Of a DNA stretch of 64,000 nt, positions 39,669-52,080 are shown in pieces (position 1 is the stretch's first letter; each line of letters opens with the position of its first letter). The notes beneath the pieces are model-generated. The model was not told the DNA's origin, did not search any database, and saw only the letters and a program-made list of their open reading frames with translations. This stretch comes from Sambucus nigra (Eukaryota > Streptophyta > Magnoliopsida > Dipsacales > Adoxaceae). The stretch lies in assembly GCA_949130495.1 (NCBI GenBank), contig OX422207.1:833006073-833070072 (forward strand), read 5' to 3'. A program made the position numbers and the translations under genes.

Positions 39669-41170
39669 GGGGTTGGTCTATGTCTAGAATAGGATGCTTC
39701 TTCATGTTCATATCATATGCTTCCTATTGCTAGTCTGTTTATATGTACCATAGCTTTGTAGTAGAGCTTTTATGTATTCTTTGTTATTATTCTTTGAAAA
39801 ATACAAAAAGATTTTCTTTTTAGAAAAACTCAAAAAGATTTTATTTTGATAAAATTTTTGAAAAATTCAAAAAGAGTTTTGCCTTTATGGATGAGCATTT
39901 AAGATAGCCAAGTCACAACTTCATTCCATATATCCATGTGACTGTTTGATAGAGATTTGAGAGGCTACATCATTTCATCCATGTGCTTAACATTGATTAG
40001 AGTCCTTGAGATGTAATTAGTGATATTTCCTACATTCTTGACTCCTATATCCTTTATTGCACACATGCACGGCTATATTTGACTGTTGCACTTGTCAATC
40101 TCATGTTGGCTTGAGTGTTTCCATCTCAATCCTGTCTATACAATGTATAAAATGCGATAAAACTTGACAAGATTGGATTGCATGTAAAAACCGTTTTGGT
40201 GAGAATGTGTGTATATGTTCATAACGGGGAGGGGCTGCGAAAGTTGATTCTTATCCTTTGCGCAAAAGCCACCGTTAAAAAGGACCTAAAAAATGGAGTA
40301 ATTTTAATATCCGAGGTCCTAAGAGGTTAAAAGAGCCCGAAAAAATTGAAAAGGCAATAAAACGCAATACATGCCATATATGGGCCATTTAGGTTTCCCC
40401 ATCAATTCTTCAAAGTTTGAGAATTTAGTATACCTCTGTTCAAAATATAAATCTGAGGGAGTTTGGTTGGAGATTGAAAAACGGGTTTGCACTTCCTTGA
40501 AAGTTCTGAAAAAGCATGAAAATCATTTTGGACGTTATTGGTGTAGAAATCACTTTGAGCTTTGATTTGTAGATTTGATATAGTCAATGTCGTATATTTC
40601 CAATATTTTACACCAAAGGAAGCATTTGAGTTCATTCGTTAGGAATATTCAATATTCATCGTGCACATATGTCATGTTTGTATGCTTTGATTTTCCTATC
40701 GAATTTTGATCACACCCATTCTTGTACGCTATCATCGACTTGGTTGTTTTATGTTCATTCATGGTGTGATTTTATGCCTTGTGTCACCCCGGTACTTGAT
40801 TGCTTGATTTACTTCTCTCATTTGTCTATTTGGGGACATCATAAAAAGGGGGAGAATGAATTATCTGTTTATGGGGGAGTTTTGAAATTCTGAGAATAGT
40901 TATATATGCTTATGTTTATCTCATTTCAAACTCGATACGTCACTTGGTATGTGCTTTATCTCATGTGTGTAGGTACATCTTTTGATAATCCCATGTTGCA
41001 CACCCTGATGAGAAAAGCGTGAAGATTCCTGAAGAATTGAAGAACAAACGATGCAGCCTTAGTCATATGTACCTCTTTCAGTTTTGGGTTCATGGAAGGG
41101 TAGATTTGTATAGGCATTGTTTCATACTTGATAATTCAGATTTTTTTTATGTTTGTTCCAGCATAGACAT
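39669..41170. other. Copia 3' non-coding region
   Basis: About 1.5 kb between pol and the polypurine tract shows no env-like ORF. A GGGGGAGAAT tract near 40850 is a second purine-rich site, as Sireviruses often have. Repeated AAAAATACAAAAAGATTTT-like words occur at 39797-39870. Confidence 0.7.
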
Positions 41171-41181
41171 AGGGGGAGATT
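41171..41181 (+). other. Polypurine tract of the copia element
   Basis: AGGGGGAGATT directly abuts the TG of the 3' LTR at 41182. Confidence 0.93.
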
Positions 41182-42139
41182 TGTAAGGACAATTTGTCCA
41201 TCATTATGTATATGATATGTCATACGCCGTTACAAGAATGATAGTTGAAAAGATCACATCGTCATCAACAAAATCCGAAGATCAAAAGAAGAAGGAATCT
41301 GATTTCTGAGGACCGGACCGATCCGGATCAGATAAAAGAATCGATCCGGTTCACCGGACCGATCCGGCTAAAGGGACCGGACCGATCTGATTACTGAGCT
41401 AAGTCCAGTACACCTGGATCCATAGCGAACCGATGAAGGCAAAAAGTTTTGGACCGATCCGATGCCAACCAGACCGATCCGGTTTCAGAAAAAGAACCGA
41501 TCCGACTTAATCGGACCGATCCGCCTAATCGACCGGACCGATCCGGCGAGGATAAACACTTCCAGATCGTGCAGTAGATTTTGTAGGTTTTTGATCCCTT
41601 ATTTAAACCACGATCAGTAGTTGGTTTTATTAAGACTTACACACGATTTTCTGAGTTCCGTAACTCTTAAGTCTTCATGGTATTTGAGTCCATTGATTCA
41701 TACCCTTGATTCACACATATTCCATACATTTGTGAGTCAAATTTGGTAACCCTAGAACACCTTTGATGTTCAACCCTTTGTGAAGTGGACCGCTTCTTCC
41801 TCTTCATTGCAGCCCTACTGGACAGGGATTGTTCCAGCCGCCACCCCTACTGGAAAGGGTTTCTTCCAGCCGCGACTACAGAATCCGATACCCGAGGGTA
41901 ATTCTTAGTCAACCTGTATTTCATTGTAATCCGATTGTAAACCGTCTTTTACAAATTATAGTGATATACAAATGGTTTTGCCCCTGTGGGGGATTTTTCC
42001 TTAATTTTGTGTGTTGAATTATTCTTGCATGATTTCATATTGTTTCAATCACACCTAGTTGCATGCTTAGGGTTAATTTGGGTTAAAATTTGTATTTATT
42101 ATATTATTTCTTAATTGAACGCAAGCGCCAACTCTTTCA
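41182..42139 (+). repeat. 3' LTR of the copia element
   Basis: The LTR is 958 bp, equal in length to the 5' LTR, with the palindrome cluster at 41311-41546. The target duplication GTTAT follows at 42140-42144. Confidence 0.95.
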
Positions 42140-43369
42140 GTTATGTTATTTATTTTAATTGTGATATATTTTTAGATTTCAGGCATTTTTCCTATTGCAT
42201 ATGTTGTTGTTGATTCCGAAACCGAAGATAACTGGATGTGGTTTCTTGTGAATTTGCATAGTGCAGTAGTTGAGCAATATCGAAACATAACATTTATATC
42301 AGATCGAAATAATGGATTACTTGAAGCTATTTTGAGGGTCTTCCCGTTGTCTGCACATTCCTACTGCATACATCATTTACAAGGGAATATAAAAAAGAAA
42401 ATTTGTGGGAATTCTGGTGGATTTCGAAAGAAAATTGTTAGAGATTTTTTGTCTTGTGCATAAGCTATCTCAGTAGATGTATTTCACAAGAATATTGAAA
42501 CATTGAAGAAGGAAGGAGGAGCTGCTATTGCTGATTTCATTGAAAATTTGCCTCCCGAGAATTAGTCTTGTGCATATTTCCCTGGTAAACGATATGGTGA
42601 CATGGCATCTATTGGTGTGGAGTCATTCAATTCATGGATATTGGAGGAAAGGCATTTACCAGTAATGAATATGCTTAATAAATTGAGAGTGAAGATTATG
42701 AATTTCAATGCAAATAAACTTCTTGAGTCTGACACTTGGAAAAATGAGCTATGTACTTTTTTTCAAAAGTTACTGAATGAAAATTGGAATAAAAGCCGAC
42801 ATTGGACTATTAGTCGCTCAAGTCAAAATGTATTTGAAGTTCATTCAGAAGTGCGAGCAACAGTTGACTTAGGAGAAAGGACTTGTTCTTGTAAGAGCTG
42901 GCAGATTTGATGCTTTCCATGTTCTCATGTTGTTTGTGTTGTACGGAGGAAAGGGACCAGTGTTTATGATTATATTGAGGAGTACTATAAGGTATCTTTC
43001 TACAGAAAATCATACTCGATACCTATAGTTCCTCTTCCTGATTTGATTTTCTTAAATATTCCTATTCCTGAAAATCCATCCGTCCTTCCACCAATGACTA
43101 AGAGACCGACATGCACTCCAAGAAATAAGAGAATAAAGTCTTCTGGTGAGATCACAGTAAGGGAAGTTACTTGCTCCAGGTGTAGTAAAACGGGTCATTA
43201 CAGGTCTACTTGTAAGGAACCCATTTGAGTACCTTTAAAATTATTGAATTCATTCATTTTAACCATTTGATTGAATAAATTAATTAATAAACCATTTGTT
43301 TCACATAAATGAATGTAATTTTAGTTTAGTCTCATTTTAATAAACCATTTGATTACCAAAGCCATTTTA

Positions 43370-43995
43370 TCAGTGCGTGTACTTGATGAAATACGCGTGT
43401 ACTTTATGAAGAACAAGCAAAATATGTAAAGTACACGCATTTAAAAATGGATTTGGTCAATTTAATCTGCGTGTACTATATAAAAATATGCGTGTACTTT
43501 ATTAATTATATGTATTATATAAAGTACTCGCATGAAGTACACGCATAATATAAATATAATTTGCGTGTACTTGATGAATTATGTGTGTAGTTTATGAAGT
43601 ACACGCGTAATATATAAAGTACACGTATTTAAATCCACGTGTACACACATGTAATTATAAAGTACACGCATATTGATATGATCAAAATCTAAATCAATAT
43701 ACATGTACTTTATGTATTCTGCATGTAATTTTATCAAGTACACGTATATAAATAAAGGCATGCACTATTTGGAAAATGGTTTTGGACATTACAATGTGCT
43801 TGTACTTTATAAAAGACACTTGCGTCAATCATATTCTTAAATTCTTATGTGTATTATGGTCCGCGCCAGCGGCATTATTATACAAGTATTTAAATATGCG
43901 TGTACTTTACAGATTATGCCTGTACTTTATAAAGTACACGTATATATATAAAGAACACGCATTTATATTATTGTTTGGGAAAATACCTTGTGCAT
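43370..43995. repeat. GTACACG/CGTGTAC-rich spacer after the transposase
   Basis: About twenty variants (GCGTGTACTT, AAGTACACGCAT) occur in both orientations at irregular spacing. A GC-rich 15-bp motif copy lies at 43859-43873. The spacer lies between the transposase stop and the convergent protease gene. Confidence 0.85.
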
Positions 43996-44830
43996 GTGCT
44001 TTATAAATGATATTAATGTTTACATTTACGACATAATTGAGAATACATGCATGAAAGAAATAATATTTTTATTAAAACAAAAATAAAGTACAATTTTTTC
44101 AAAGTGCCTAAAGCTGAAAAAACTAAAGAAGGCTTCTATTAGGGATATTTGTTGAAGGCATCTAGGGTGTCAGGAAGAGAGTAAATTAAATTCGACAAGT
44201 CTCGAATTTCTTCTTTTATGACAGCTACAAGGCCTTCATGTTGCGCCTTCTTCTCCTTCAACTTGGCGATTTTCATGGGAACTTCATGTCTATAGAAAGA
44301 CATGAGGTCTTCATGTGTTTGAGGAGGGTCCTCATCCACCTCAAATAAATCTATGGGATTGGGTGGAAGTCCAGAGTAACTTTCCCTCACATATGTTTGA
44401 AACTTCTCAAAGGCAGTTTCATATGTTGAATGATTTTTCTCAATTTGCCTTATTTTTTTTATTTCTTTCATCTCTCTCAAGAGTATCTCGCAATCTTTCT
44501 GCTGGAATAGTCATTATGTAATCTTTACCCTAGATGTAATGGTTAAGAAAGGAACAAATATTACTATTTTATAGGAAAAGTTAAAGCTACATATTTCTTT
44601 GACCAGAAGTAGTTGGGAAGTGAGTAGTTGAGCTTAATAAATTGATTTTGGTTATTGTGTCATTCTGAGTAACATATATAAAGTAGTTTTCAATTAAAAA
44701 TTAAAAATTAATACATTAACTAGTGCATGTACATTGTTTATATTGCGTGTACTTTAAAGAATAATTGTGTGTACTTAGTAATTATCATAACATTCATGTG
44801 CATTGTTTGTCTATACCTTACGTGGATTGT

Positions 44831-44844
44831 GGTCCGCGCCAGCG
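44831..44844 (+). repeat. GC-rich 15-bp motif copy, last base changed
   Basis: GGTCCGCGCCAGCG sits in a spacer beside CGTGTAC words, upstream (on +) of the C-terminal protease exon. Confidence 0.8.
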
Positions 44845-45484
44845 AAAATAAACCATTTTGGTGTAATAATTATTATAAACAATAACCAATATAACCCAAC
44901 AAATTACAAATATGGTTTGTATTTGAATCAATTTAGAGAAGTTTTTTTCTCCTTTCGGGAGAAGAAATATTTTCAAAGAAGAATTTCCCTTACTACGTAT
45001 GCTCTGTGTTTTAGCATCTCAGGGTCTTTAAACAATTTCTGCATTTCCTTGTTTCTGCTAATTTGTTCAATGTAGTACATGAAGAACACCCCACAGTCAA
45101 CCCTGAAATTAAAATAAAAGAAATATACAAATTAGAATGACGTGAATGAAATTTTTTCAAAATATACAAATTAGTAATTTTTAGAAATGAAGATTATGTT
45201 TACCCATTATATTGCTTAGGGCATTCTTGATCTCTTATTAGGTCAAATTTGAGATCACTTTCCAGCAAGAAATCTACTGTCCTTTTTTCTTGCTCTGTCA
45301 ATGGATCATCATCCAATGTAAACTCATTTGTTGTACCTTCATCAAACTTTCTCTGAGTTTTGAAACCATTATTTTTCATTGTTTCTGCTTCAGTCTTCAA
45401 TAGGTAGAGTGTTTTTTGGAAGACAGAAAACTGTTAAGAAGACAAATATTTAGTATATACAAATAAAAGAGTATATGAAGATTA

Positions 45485-45840
45485 AAGAGTGAAAAGTACA
45501 CGCATAATATTAAAGTACACGTGTATTTTATTTGCCCATTTCACGTGTATTTTAAAATATAATGAGTGTACTTTGCCTAAAGAGTTAAAAGTACACGCAG
45601 AATATTAAAGTACACGTAATTTGTATTGGTTCATTTCACGTGTATTTTAAAATATGAAGCGTGTACTTTGCCTAAAGAGTTAAAAGTACATGCATAATAT
45701 TAAAGTACACGTAATTTGTATATGTTCATTTCACGTGTATTTTAAAATATGATGCATGTACTTTGATAATCTGGGTGATTATGTGAAACTAATACAAAGT
45801 ACACGCATTATATGATAAAGTACACGTGTATAATATAGCT
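45485..45840. repeat. GTACACG tandem array in a protease-gene intron, ~97-bp unit
   Basis: About three units carry AGTTAAAAGTACACGCA, ATTAAAGTACACGTAATTTG, TTCATTTCACGTGTATTTTA and GCGTGTACTTTGCC in order. It lies between the Gln-box exon and the His/Asp-box exon. Confidence 0.88.
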
Positions 45841-46736
45841 AACATTACTAATTAAGTTTATGCACTAACCATTTTTTTCGCATCATCGAAGTATGTTGTG
45901 TTTGATTCCTTGTCGTCCGGTCGAAGGGAATCCATGTGGACGAATTTATTTTCTTTTTTGTATATCGTAAGTAATGTGAAATGTCCTATGTTATGTCTTA
46001 GTACAATGAACAAATAATTACAAGTGACTAAGTATTCAAATAAATCTCTGTATAACTCTCCCTTCTTTTTAACTTCATTTTTGCTACAAGCATCTATCTG
46101 AATAAAAATTATAGACATTGTGTTAATAAAAAAAAACTAAAATTTTGTTTCACAAAAGCTTTCGGTTTAATTGTACTTACCCAACAATAATCAGAAAAAG
46201 TGTGTCAGTGGGAGAGCCCTTTCCTCTGATAATTTTAACCTCAATACTTCACTAAAGGCAAGTATAATCTGTTTCACACAATATAAAATGGTGAGGAAAT
46301 AATAATGTTGAAATTTAATGAATGTCTAATATTTGGACTACATACTTGGCTTGAAATTTCTTAATTCTTCAGGACTTCAACAAAATCTTCCCATGGGACA
46401 TACGAAACCAACCCTTGGAAAGTAAATTCCCTGCATTTTATATAAGCAATAAGAATTGTATAATAATAATAACCTTATTCTTTTTCACTAAAAAAAATAA
46501 ATAAATTAGCGAAGTGATAAATCATAAAACAATACACTTTACCCTGGCTCAGCCTTTTGAATAAACTCTTCAATTTTTTTCTTCGCATCTTCATGGAGAT
46601 ATTTGTATGCTTTGATTGCTTTAAGATTGAAGTGAGTTTCTTTCATTCGTTGAGATATTGTTAGAGGGCCTTTTCTCAGCTTTGTCTCTTTTTATTTTTT
46701 AATTGGTTCATGCTTCTCAGTTTCGCTGTCATCTTT

Positions 46737-49712
46737 TGTGACACCCCGCCTAATTAAATACCGGGCGATCACTCCTTTATTAAATTAAAATCAAGGTGAA
46801 CAGTTGGTTCATTCTTAGTATCACTGTCGTAAAAATAACTTTTCCAATTTAAACACCCTAATTAATTAAGCTAAGTGTCAAAACCATTTTAGACATTACT
46901 TCCCAAATTTTGTTTATAGATAATGATTTTAAACTTTACATAATTCAATATTAAAGAATCTCACCACAATTATCCTGGAACATATAATCCAAATAATTTA
47001 AACATTTAACAAGTAAATCCCAACATTAAAACTTAAAGTAAAACATCCAGATAGTAATAAATCCCAAAGTGACAATACTAGAAATAAATGGATTGCAATA
47101 TCCAATAAAATAACTGAAAAATGGAAAGGGCGACACATGCCCAACTGAATAAATATGCTAGGAGTGGAATCAAATAAATGAAGTCGTCTAAGCAAGAGGC
47201 CTGCAACTCTCACCTAAGCTGCAACGCGTTCCTTCCAAAGGATCCTATGCAAGGCGCCCCTGTGGTTGGGCACCTGTAATATATACATATATATACAAGA
47301 GAAAAAGGAAAATAGAAACGGGTCAGAGCCCGATAGTGTAAATGATTTAAAATTTGTTTAGCAAGTATTTAAAATGTTTACAGGCCAATGCAATGACATA
47401 TTAGTGCGGCACTCCCTTGAGAAATTCTCACATCTCTTCTAATGTGCATGCCTATCGCACTAATCTTCCCAACGGTTTAACTTATCTTAGGTTACTCGTA
47501 AGATTTAAAATTGAACAATTTAATTGTTTAAGAGGATAATTTTATTTGATTATAAAGTTATTATTTAAACCTTATTTGCTAATAAAGTTTACCAGTGTCC
47601 CATTATACTTTTCAAAACAAGTATTTCCAAATTTAAGTCATGATTCATTTCTTACTTACCATAAACACAATAAGAAGTTCTAAATTTCAGAATTTAATAT
47701 ATATATTAAATACTCGTATAATATATATATTCTAACATCACCCCACATAAAATTTATGGTGCAGGCATACTCTGCTATCCAATCCCCGTCTCACTCGTAC
47801 TAAGGGAAATACAAGTTCGGAATCACTCTCGAACTGTATTAACACATACACAAACAATATTGAGGCGAAGCATAGATTCCAAGTCTCTAAGAGGATATCA
47901 CATACCCTCACGTCTCTTAGGACCGTCTGACCATCGATCAGATGGCCTGTACCAAGGATATCTATCTTCTAGGGTACGATTCAATATCCCCCCATAAAGG
48001 CACATCGAGATAAGACCGTCCCAGCGCGGTAACCTCAGGGATAGCAAGTAGCGCGGGCATGATTTTCACACGTATATAGTATATGCATAAACACAGTCAT
48101 ATAGATATACTACTATTACCATATCTCTTTAGGTACCTTTCATCTCCCATAATATAATATTTATCCTTATTTCTAATTCTTTAGTTATCACGTATAACGG
48201 TTCGTCTCTTACTTTAATTGAGGGATTAATCCAACTTACTACGTAACACTCATGGACTCTATCCTCCCAAGTGTAGAATTCAGTAGGTACTCATCTATTT
48301 TTTCGACGTAACTATTTTACGCGTCTCTCCCTTTAATGCATAATTTCATCGTCCCTTATATATAAATATCCCAAAAATGTACATCTCGTCCTACATTAAG
48401 GTGTCCTAATTATTTATACCTCCTACTGGTCTTCTTTACCTTCCAAATTATTTTAATAAGGATGCCCAAATATTTATACTCATTTAATTGGAATTTAACT
48501 ATTTTCAAAGGGGAAATGTGAGTTTGCCAGAAGGGTTCGATCGATCGAGGGCACGGGCTCGATCGATCGATGCGTTGATCGATCGACACTCCTGGTTCGA
48601 TCGATCGATCAAACAGGTATGGCAATTTCTGCAGATTAACAGTTACGGGTTTCATAATCTAACCTCAATCAAATCCATATTTTTCACACCCAAACTCCCT
48701 AAAATTCATACTACAATCAGTATACACCCATATTATACATCTTCAACGTAAAGCATGCAATTTTCCATCAATAACCATAGATTAATAGGCAAAACTCATA
48801 TAAATCTCAAGAACCCTATAAGTTCTTTAACATGGTTCAAATCAATCTTTTTTCAGAAATTTATACTCCTAATTCATCATAAATTCATGGTTAAGCCTCT
48901 ACATGTGAAGGGGTTTCCAGATTATCATTCAAATCATTACTACATGCAATTTTCCTATCTCCAACATGAATTTTCTTCTACCAAACTCATTCTAATCACC
49001 CTAGACTAACATGAACGATGCATTAACGAAAATAATCAAGATAAATACTTGCCTAGAAATTTCAAAGTTCTGATTTGATGGCGAATTTGGTGTGGTTGCA
49101 TTCCCTGTCGCGCGATCTACACGTTGGTGGTGGTGGTGGTGCAACCAGATGAATTTTCGGTCTAGAATTTGCTTTGAAAACTCTCTCCTTCCCTCTCCTA
49201 TGTCCGTCACTTGTCTTTGGTTGTTTTAACCCTAGAAGGCAACCTTAGACATCTGATATAACCCTTGAAATTTCGTGGGTTTAATTACCCAAAATTACAA
49301 AATGTCCAAAATGCCCTCCCGGGGTACTAATTAGGCCTAAAAACGCCTCGAGACCCAAACTAAACTCCCAGGTACACTTTTCTGACTATCTCGACCTTTC
49401 CGGACACTTTGGGGAACTCAAAATGACCATACGAGCAACTTATAATACATTCTCTTTTATTAATCAATATTTAGTCCCGACGCACTCAAATTTTCAAAAT
49501 TGTCATTTTATTCACTCTTGACATTTAATAGAACCAATATTATATTACTTTACTTATTAGTAATATTCAACAACAAGTTTCCCATAATTACTAACTCACA
49601 TCACTTTAATAATTATAAAGTGATTAATTTCCGGATTTATATTAAATTAATAACTCACATTAAATTTAATAAATCCCTAAATTAATATAGCATAAAAATA
49701 TGGGGTATTACA
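46737..49712 (-). mobile_element. Solo gypsy-type LTR inserted in a protease-gene exon
   Basis: On + it runs TGTGACACCCCGCC ... GGGGTATTACA, bounded by TCTTT at 46732-46736 and 49713-49717. At 2,976 bp with no internal domains it is a solo LTR, left by LTR-LTR recombination. The - strand is sense (TGTAATACCCC start). It contains GATAGCAAGTAGCGCGGGCA (about 48041), a TCGATCGATCGA cluster (48536-48611) and a TATA box, TATAAATA, at 48471-48478 (-). It belongs to the family of 6180-7118 and 8966-13241. Confidence 0.92.
48471..48478 (-). promoter_or_regulatory. TATA box of the solo LTR, below a palindrome cluster
   Basis: TATAAATA on the - strand lies about 58 bp downstream (sense) of the TCGATCGATCGA cluster at 48536-48611. 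The same layout occurs in the copia LTRs. Confidence 0.6.
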
Positions 49713-49899
49713 TCTTTTCTTTTTTTCTGTCCTCTAGTAACAAGCCCTTTTATTTCGTGGGAGACCTGAACTGTCTTTGTGGCTAGTTCAATCTTCAAAC
49801 TCAAAATTTCATCCATGAGTTGTTTATTATTGTTTGCGTGATATATTTAAACAAGTAATGTTAGATTGTACGCATTTTTTGAAATAATGATTCATTTTC

Positions 49900-50520
49900 T
49901 CTAGAGTGTAATTATAAAATTTGTGTACTTTATAAAGTAGACGTGTGTATAATATAAATACATGCGTGTACTTTAAAAAATACACGCATTATATCATAAA
50001 GTACACGCATGTATTTTATAAATACACGCGTGCACTTTATAAAATATATAAAATACACGTGTTCTATCATCATAATTTGCGTTTACTTTGAAAAGTAAAT
50101 GCGTGTGCTATATATATATTGTACTTTATAGATACCTGATCAGTTTTCTTCACTACTGATTCATCAAGCATTTTCTTCAACTCCGAAATTTGGTCATTAA
50201 GGATTTTATTATTGTTTTCATGTTATACAAAAAGAATGTTAGATTATAAGTAATACTTGAATGAAACTACATTATTTATAATAAAATAATGCGTGTACTC
50301 TGCATTATTTCTAATATCAAATAAAACTAAGTGTACTTTAGAAAAAATGCGTGTACTTTAGGAAAAATACGTGTACTTTAGGAAAAATGTAGAGTACTTT
50401 AGGAAAAATGCTTGTACTTTAGGAAAAATGCGTGTACTATAGGAAAATGCTTGTATTTTAGGAAAAATGCAGAGTACTTTAGGAAAAATGCATGTACTCT
50501 GCATTGTTTATAAACATTAA
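49900..50520. repeat. GTACACG-rich introns, with a 20-bp tandem repeat
   Basis: Two introns flanking a short coiled-coil exon are filled with CGTGTACTTTA words. In 50335-50500 a 20-bp unit, TTTAGGAAAAATGCGTGTAC, is repeated about eight times with small changes (CGTGTAC, CTTGTAC, AGAGTAC). Confidence 0.88.
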
Positions 50521-51539
50521 AGTACCTATTAAGTTCTTTTCAATTCTGATTCCTCAAGATTCTGCCTCAATGTCATCTTTTCTATGTCAACATCTCTCCA
50601 TTTTTGCAATGTATCCTCAATCTTTTTTTTGAGATCTTCATTTCTCAGAGACAGATATCCATTTTGTTGTTCCAAAATTCGTGATGATTCTGCCTGTTTT
50701 TTTTTAAGATTCATCCAATTTTTTAATTCTTTCTGAGTCAGTCATTGTGACTTGATCAATTTTTTTTTAAATCATTATTTAACTCAACTAGTTGGGCATT
50801 TTCCACCTCCAACTTATTTAGTAAATATTTTTCCTTCAAAAGGTTGGAATTCTCCACCTTTAACTTCTTCATTTCCTCTTGGGCTTCCAAAAGTGAATCA
50901 TGATCTACTTGCAACTTAACATTCAAAATGGCACTCTCCACCTCCAAAGAGGTCACCTTCTCTAGTGCACCATTAAAGTCTTCAGCTGCTTTAGATAGTT
51001 GGTTATTTTTTTCCAACAATTCCCTTTTCAAAGTAGTAATTTGTTCCTCCAAATTAACCTTCAGTTGATCATCTCCCTTATTTTTCTTCGGAGTCACAAT
51101 GTCCAAATTAACCTTTGGTTGATCTTTTCCCTTCTTTTTCTATGGATTCACAATGTTTTTAAGGGGAATATTCTAACCATGTGAAAACTCATTCTCATTA
51201 ATATCTTCAACAACTTTTTATGTTGATGAATCAGCATGTATAGGACTTTTCGTAGAAATGTTCAAGAGTAACTTGGCCCTTCAAACTGAGATTCCTTTTG
51301 TACAGAACTCTCCTTACAAGTTGTTTTACTTATAGCCTGCTTCAAAGTTGCTATTACGATGTCATTCTTCACAAACCATTGTCTCAAAGAAGACAATATC
51401 CACCTCAAGAATTTAGGCATCTTATCTTTAAATTCTTCAACAGGAGAAATAATTTCAAATTTCTCACATGCCCAATACTGTGATCATAAAAAAAGCAAAA
51501 TGGTATTAATAATTGTATTACCTAGGTATTCATAATGGA

Positions 51540-52080
51540 GAGTACAAGTGATTTGTTCAAAATACACGAAAAAATAAACGTCTACTTTATAAATTTTACA
51601 AGTAATGTTACAAGTAAAAGTGTAATTTGTCAATATAAGTTCACGTGTACTTTATAAAGTACACTTGTAAAATTTACAAAAAATATAACAAGTGTATTTC
51701 GAAAGTACACTGGTTATATTTATAAAGCATAGTACACGTGTACTTTGTAAAATACAAGTATATTTTAGAAAATACACATGTATTTTCAAAATACATGTGA
51801 AATTTTCACGTGTACTTTGAAAATACAAGTGATAATTTCACGTGTATTTTCAAGTACACGTGAAATTTTCATGTGTATTTTTAAAGTACACGTGAAAATT
51901 TCACATGTATTTTCAAAGTACACGTGAAAATTTCACAAGTATTTTGAAAACACACTTGAAATTTTCACGTGTATTTTGAAAATACACTTGTTATTTGATG
52001 AATGCTATTGAGGTTGGGTTCAAGTAAAATATCACGTGTATTTTGAAAATACATGTTATTTTTATTAACTACACGTGAGT
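51540..52080. repeat. Palindromic CACGTGTATTTT/AAAATACACGTG array in a protease-gene intron
   Basis: Head-to-head words such as CACGTGTATTTTGAAAATAC and AAGTACACGTGAAA alternate, making strong local hairpins. At 51997-52026 a short + strand piece nearly repeats the transposase codons at 31969-31994. Confidence 0.88.

Larger units (their letters stand above)
33518..42139 (+). mobile_element. Complete Ty1/copia retrotransposon (Sirevirus-like), 8.6 kb
   Basis: Two 958-bp LTRs (33518-34475 and 41182-42139), TG...CA ends, and target duplications GTTAT at 33513-33517 and 42140-42144. The domain order PR-INT-RT-RH identifies copia. The long gag with a zinc knuckle and acidic C-terminal part, the GGGGGA-type tracts after pol and the palindromic U3 repeats suggest a Sirevirus. 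By hand count the LTRs differ at about 30 positions (~3%). Gag has a frameshift and pol has nonsense codons, so this copy is not autonomous. It sits in the MULE transposase intron in the same orientation. Confidence 0.96.
31438..43228 (+). pseudogene. MuDR-type MULE transposase, two exons, four nonsense codons
   Basis: Exon 1 is 31438-32584 and exon 2 is 42183-43228. They join as AATG|GTAAAT ... TTTCAG|GC, restoring a continuous NNGIFPIAY. In order: an N-terminal variable part, a MuDR-type DNA-binding region (YAVEVGFKYVYLKND, C..NCIWRIHAS), the MULE transposase domain with LFIDGSFMKS (Asp), VVDSETEDNWMW (Glu candidate) and ITFISDRNNG (Asp), then a SWIM zinc finger (TCSCKSW...CFPCSH) and a C-terminal CCHC knuckle (CSRCSKTGHYRSTC). 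It would bind the terminal repeats and cut and paste the element in the nucleus. All pieces share one frame, but stops lie at 31966 (TAG), 42461 (TAA), 42563 (TAG) and 42908 (TGA, inside the SWIM finger). The intron holds the copia insertion and a ~115-bp GTACACG tandem array. Confidence 0.92.
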
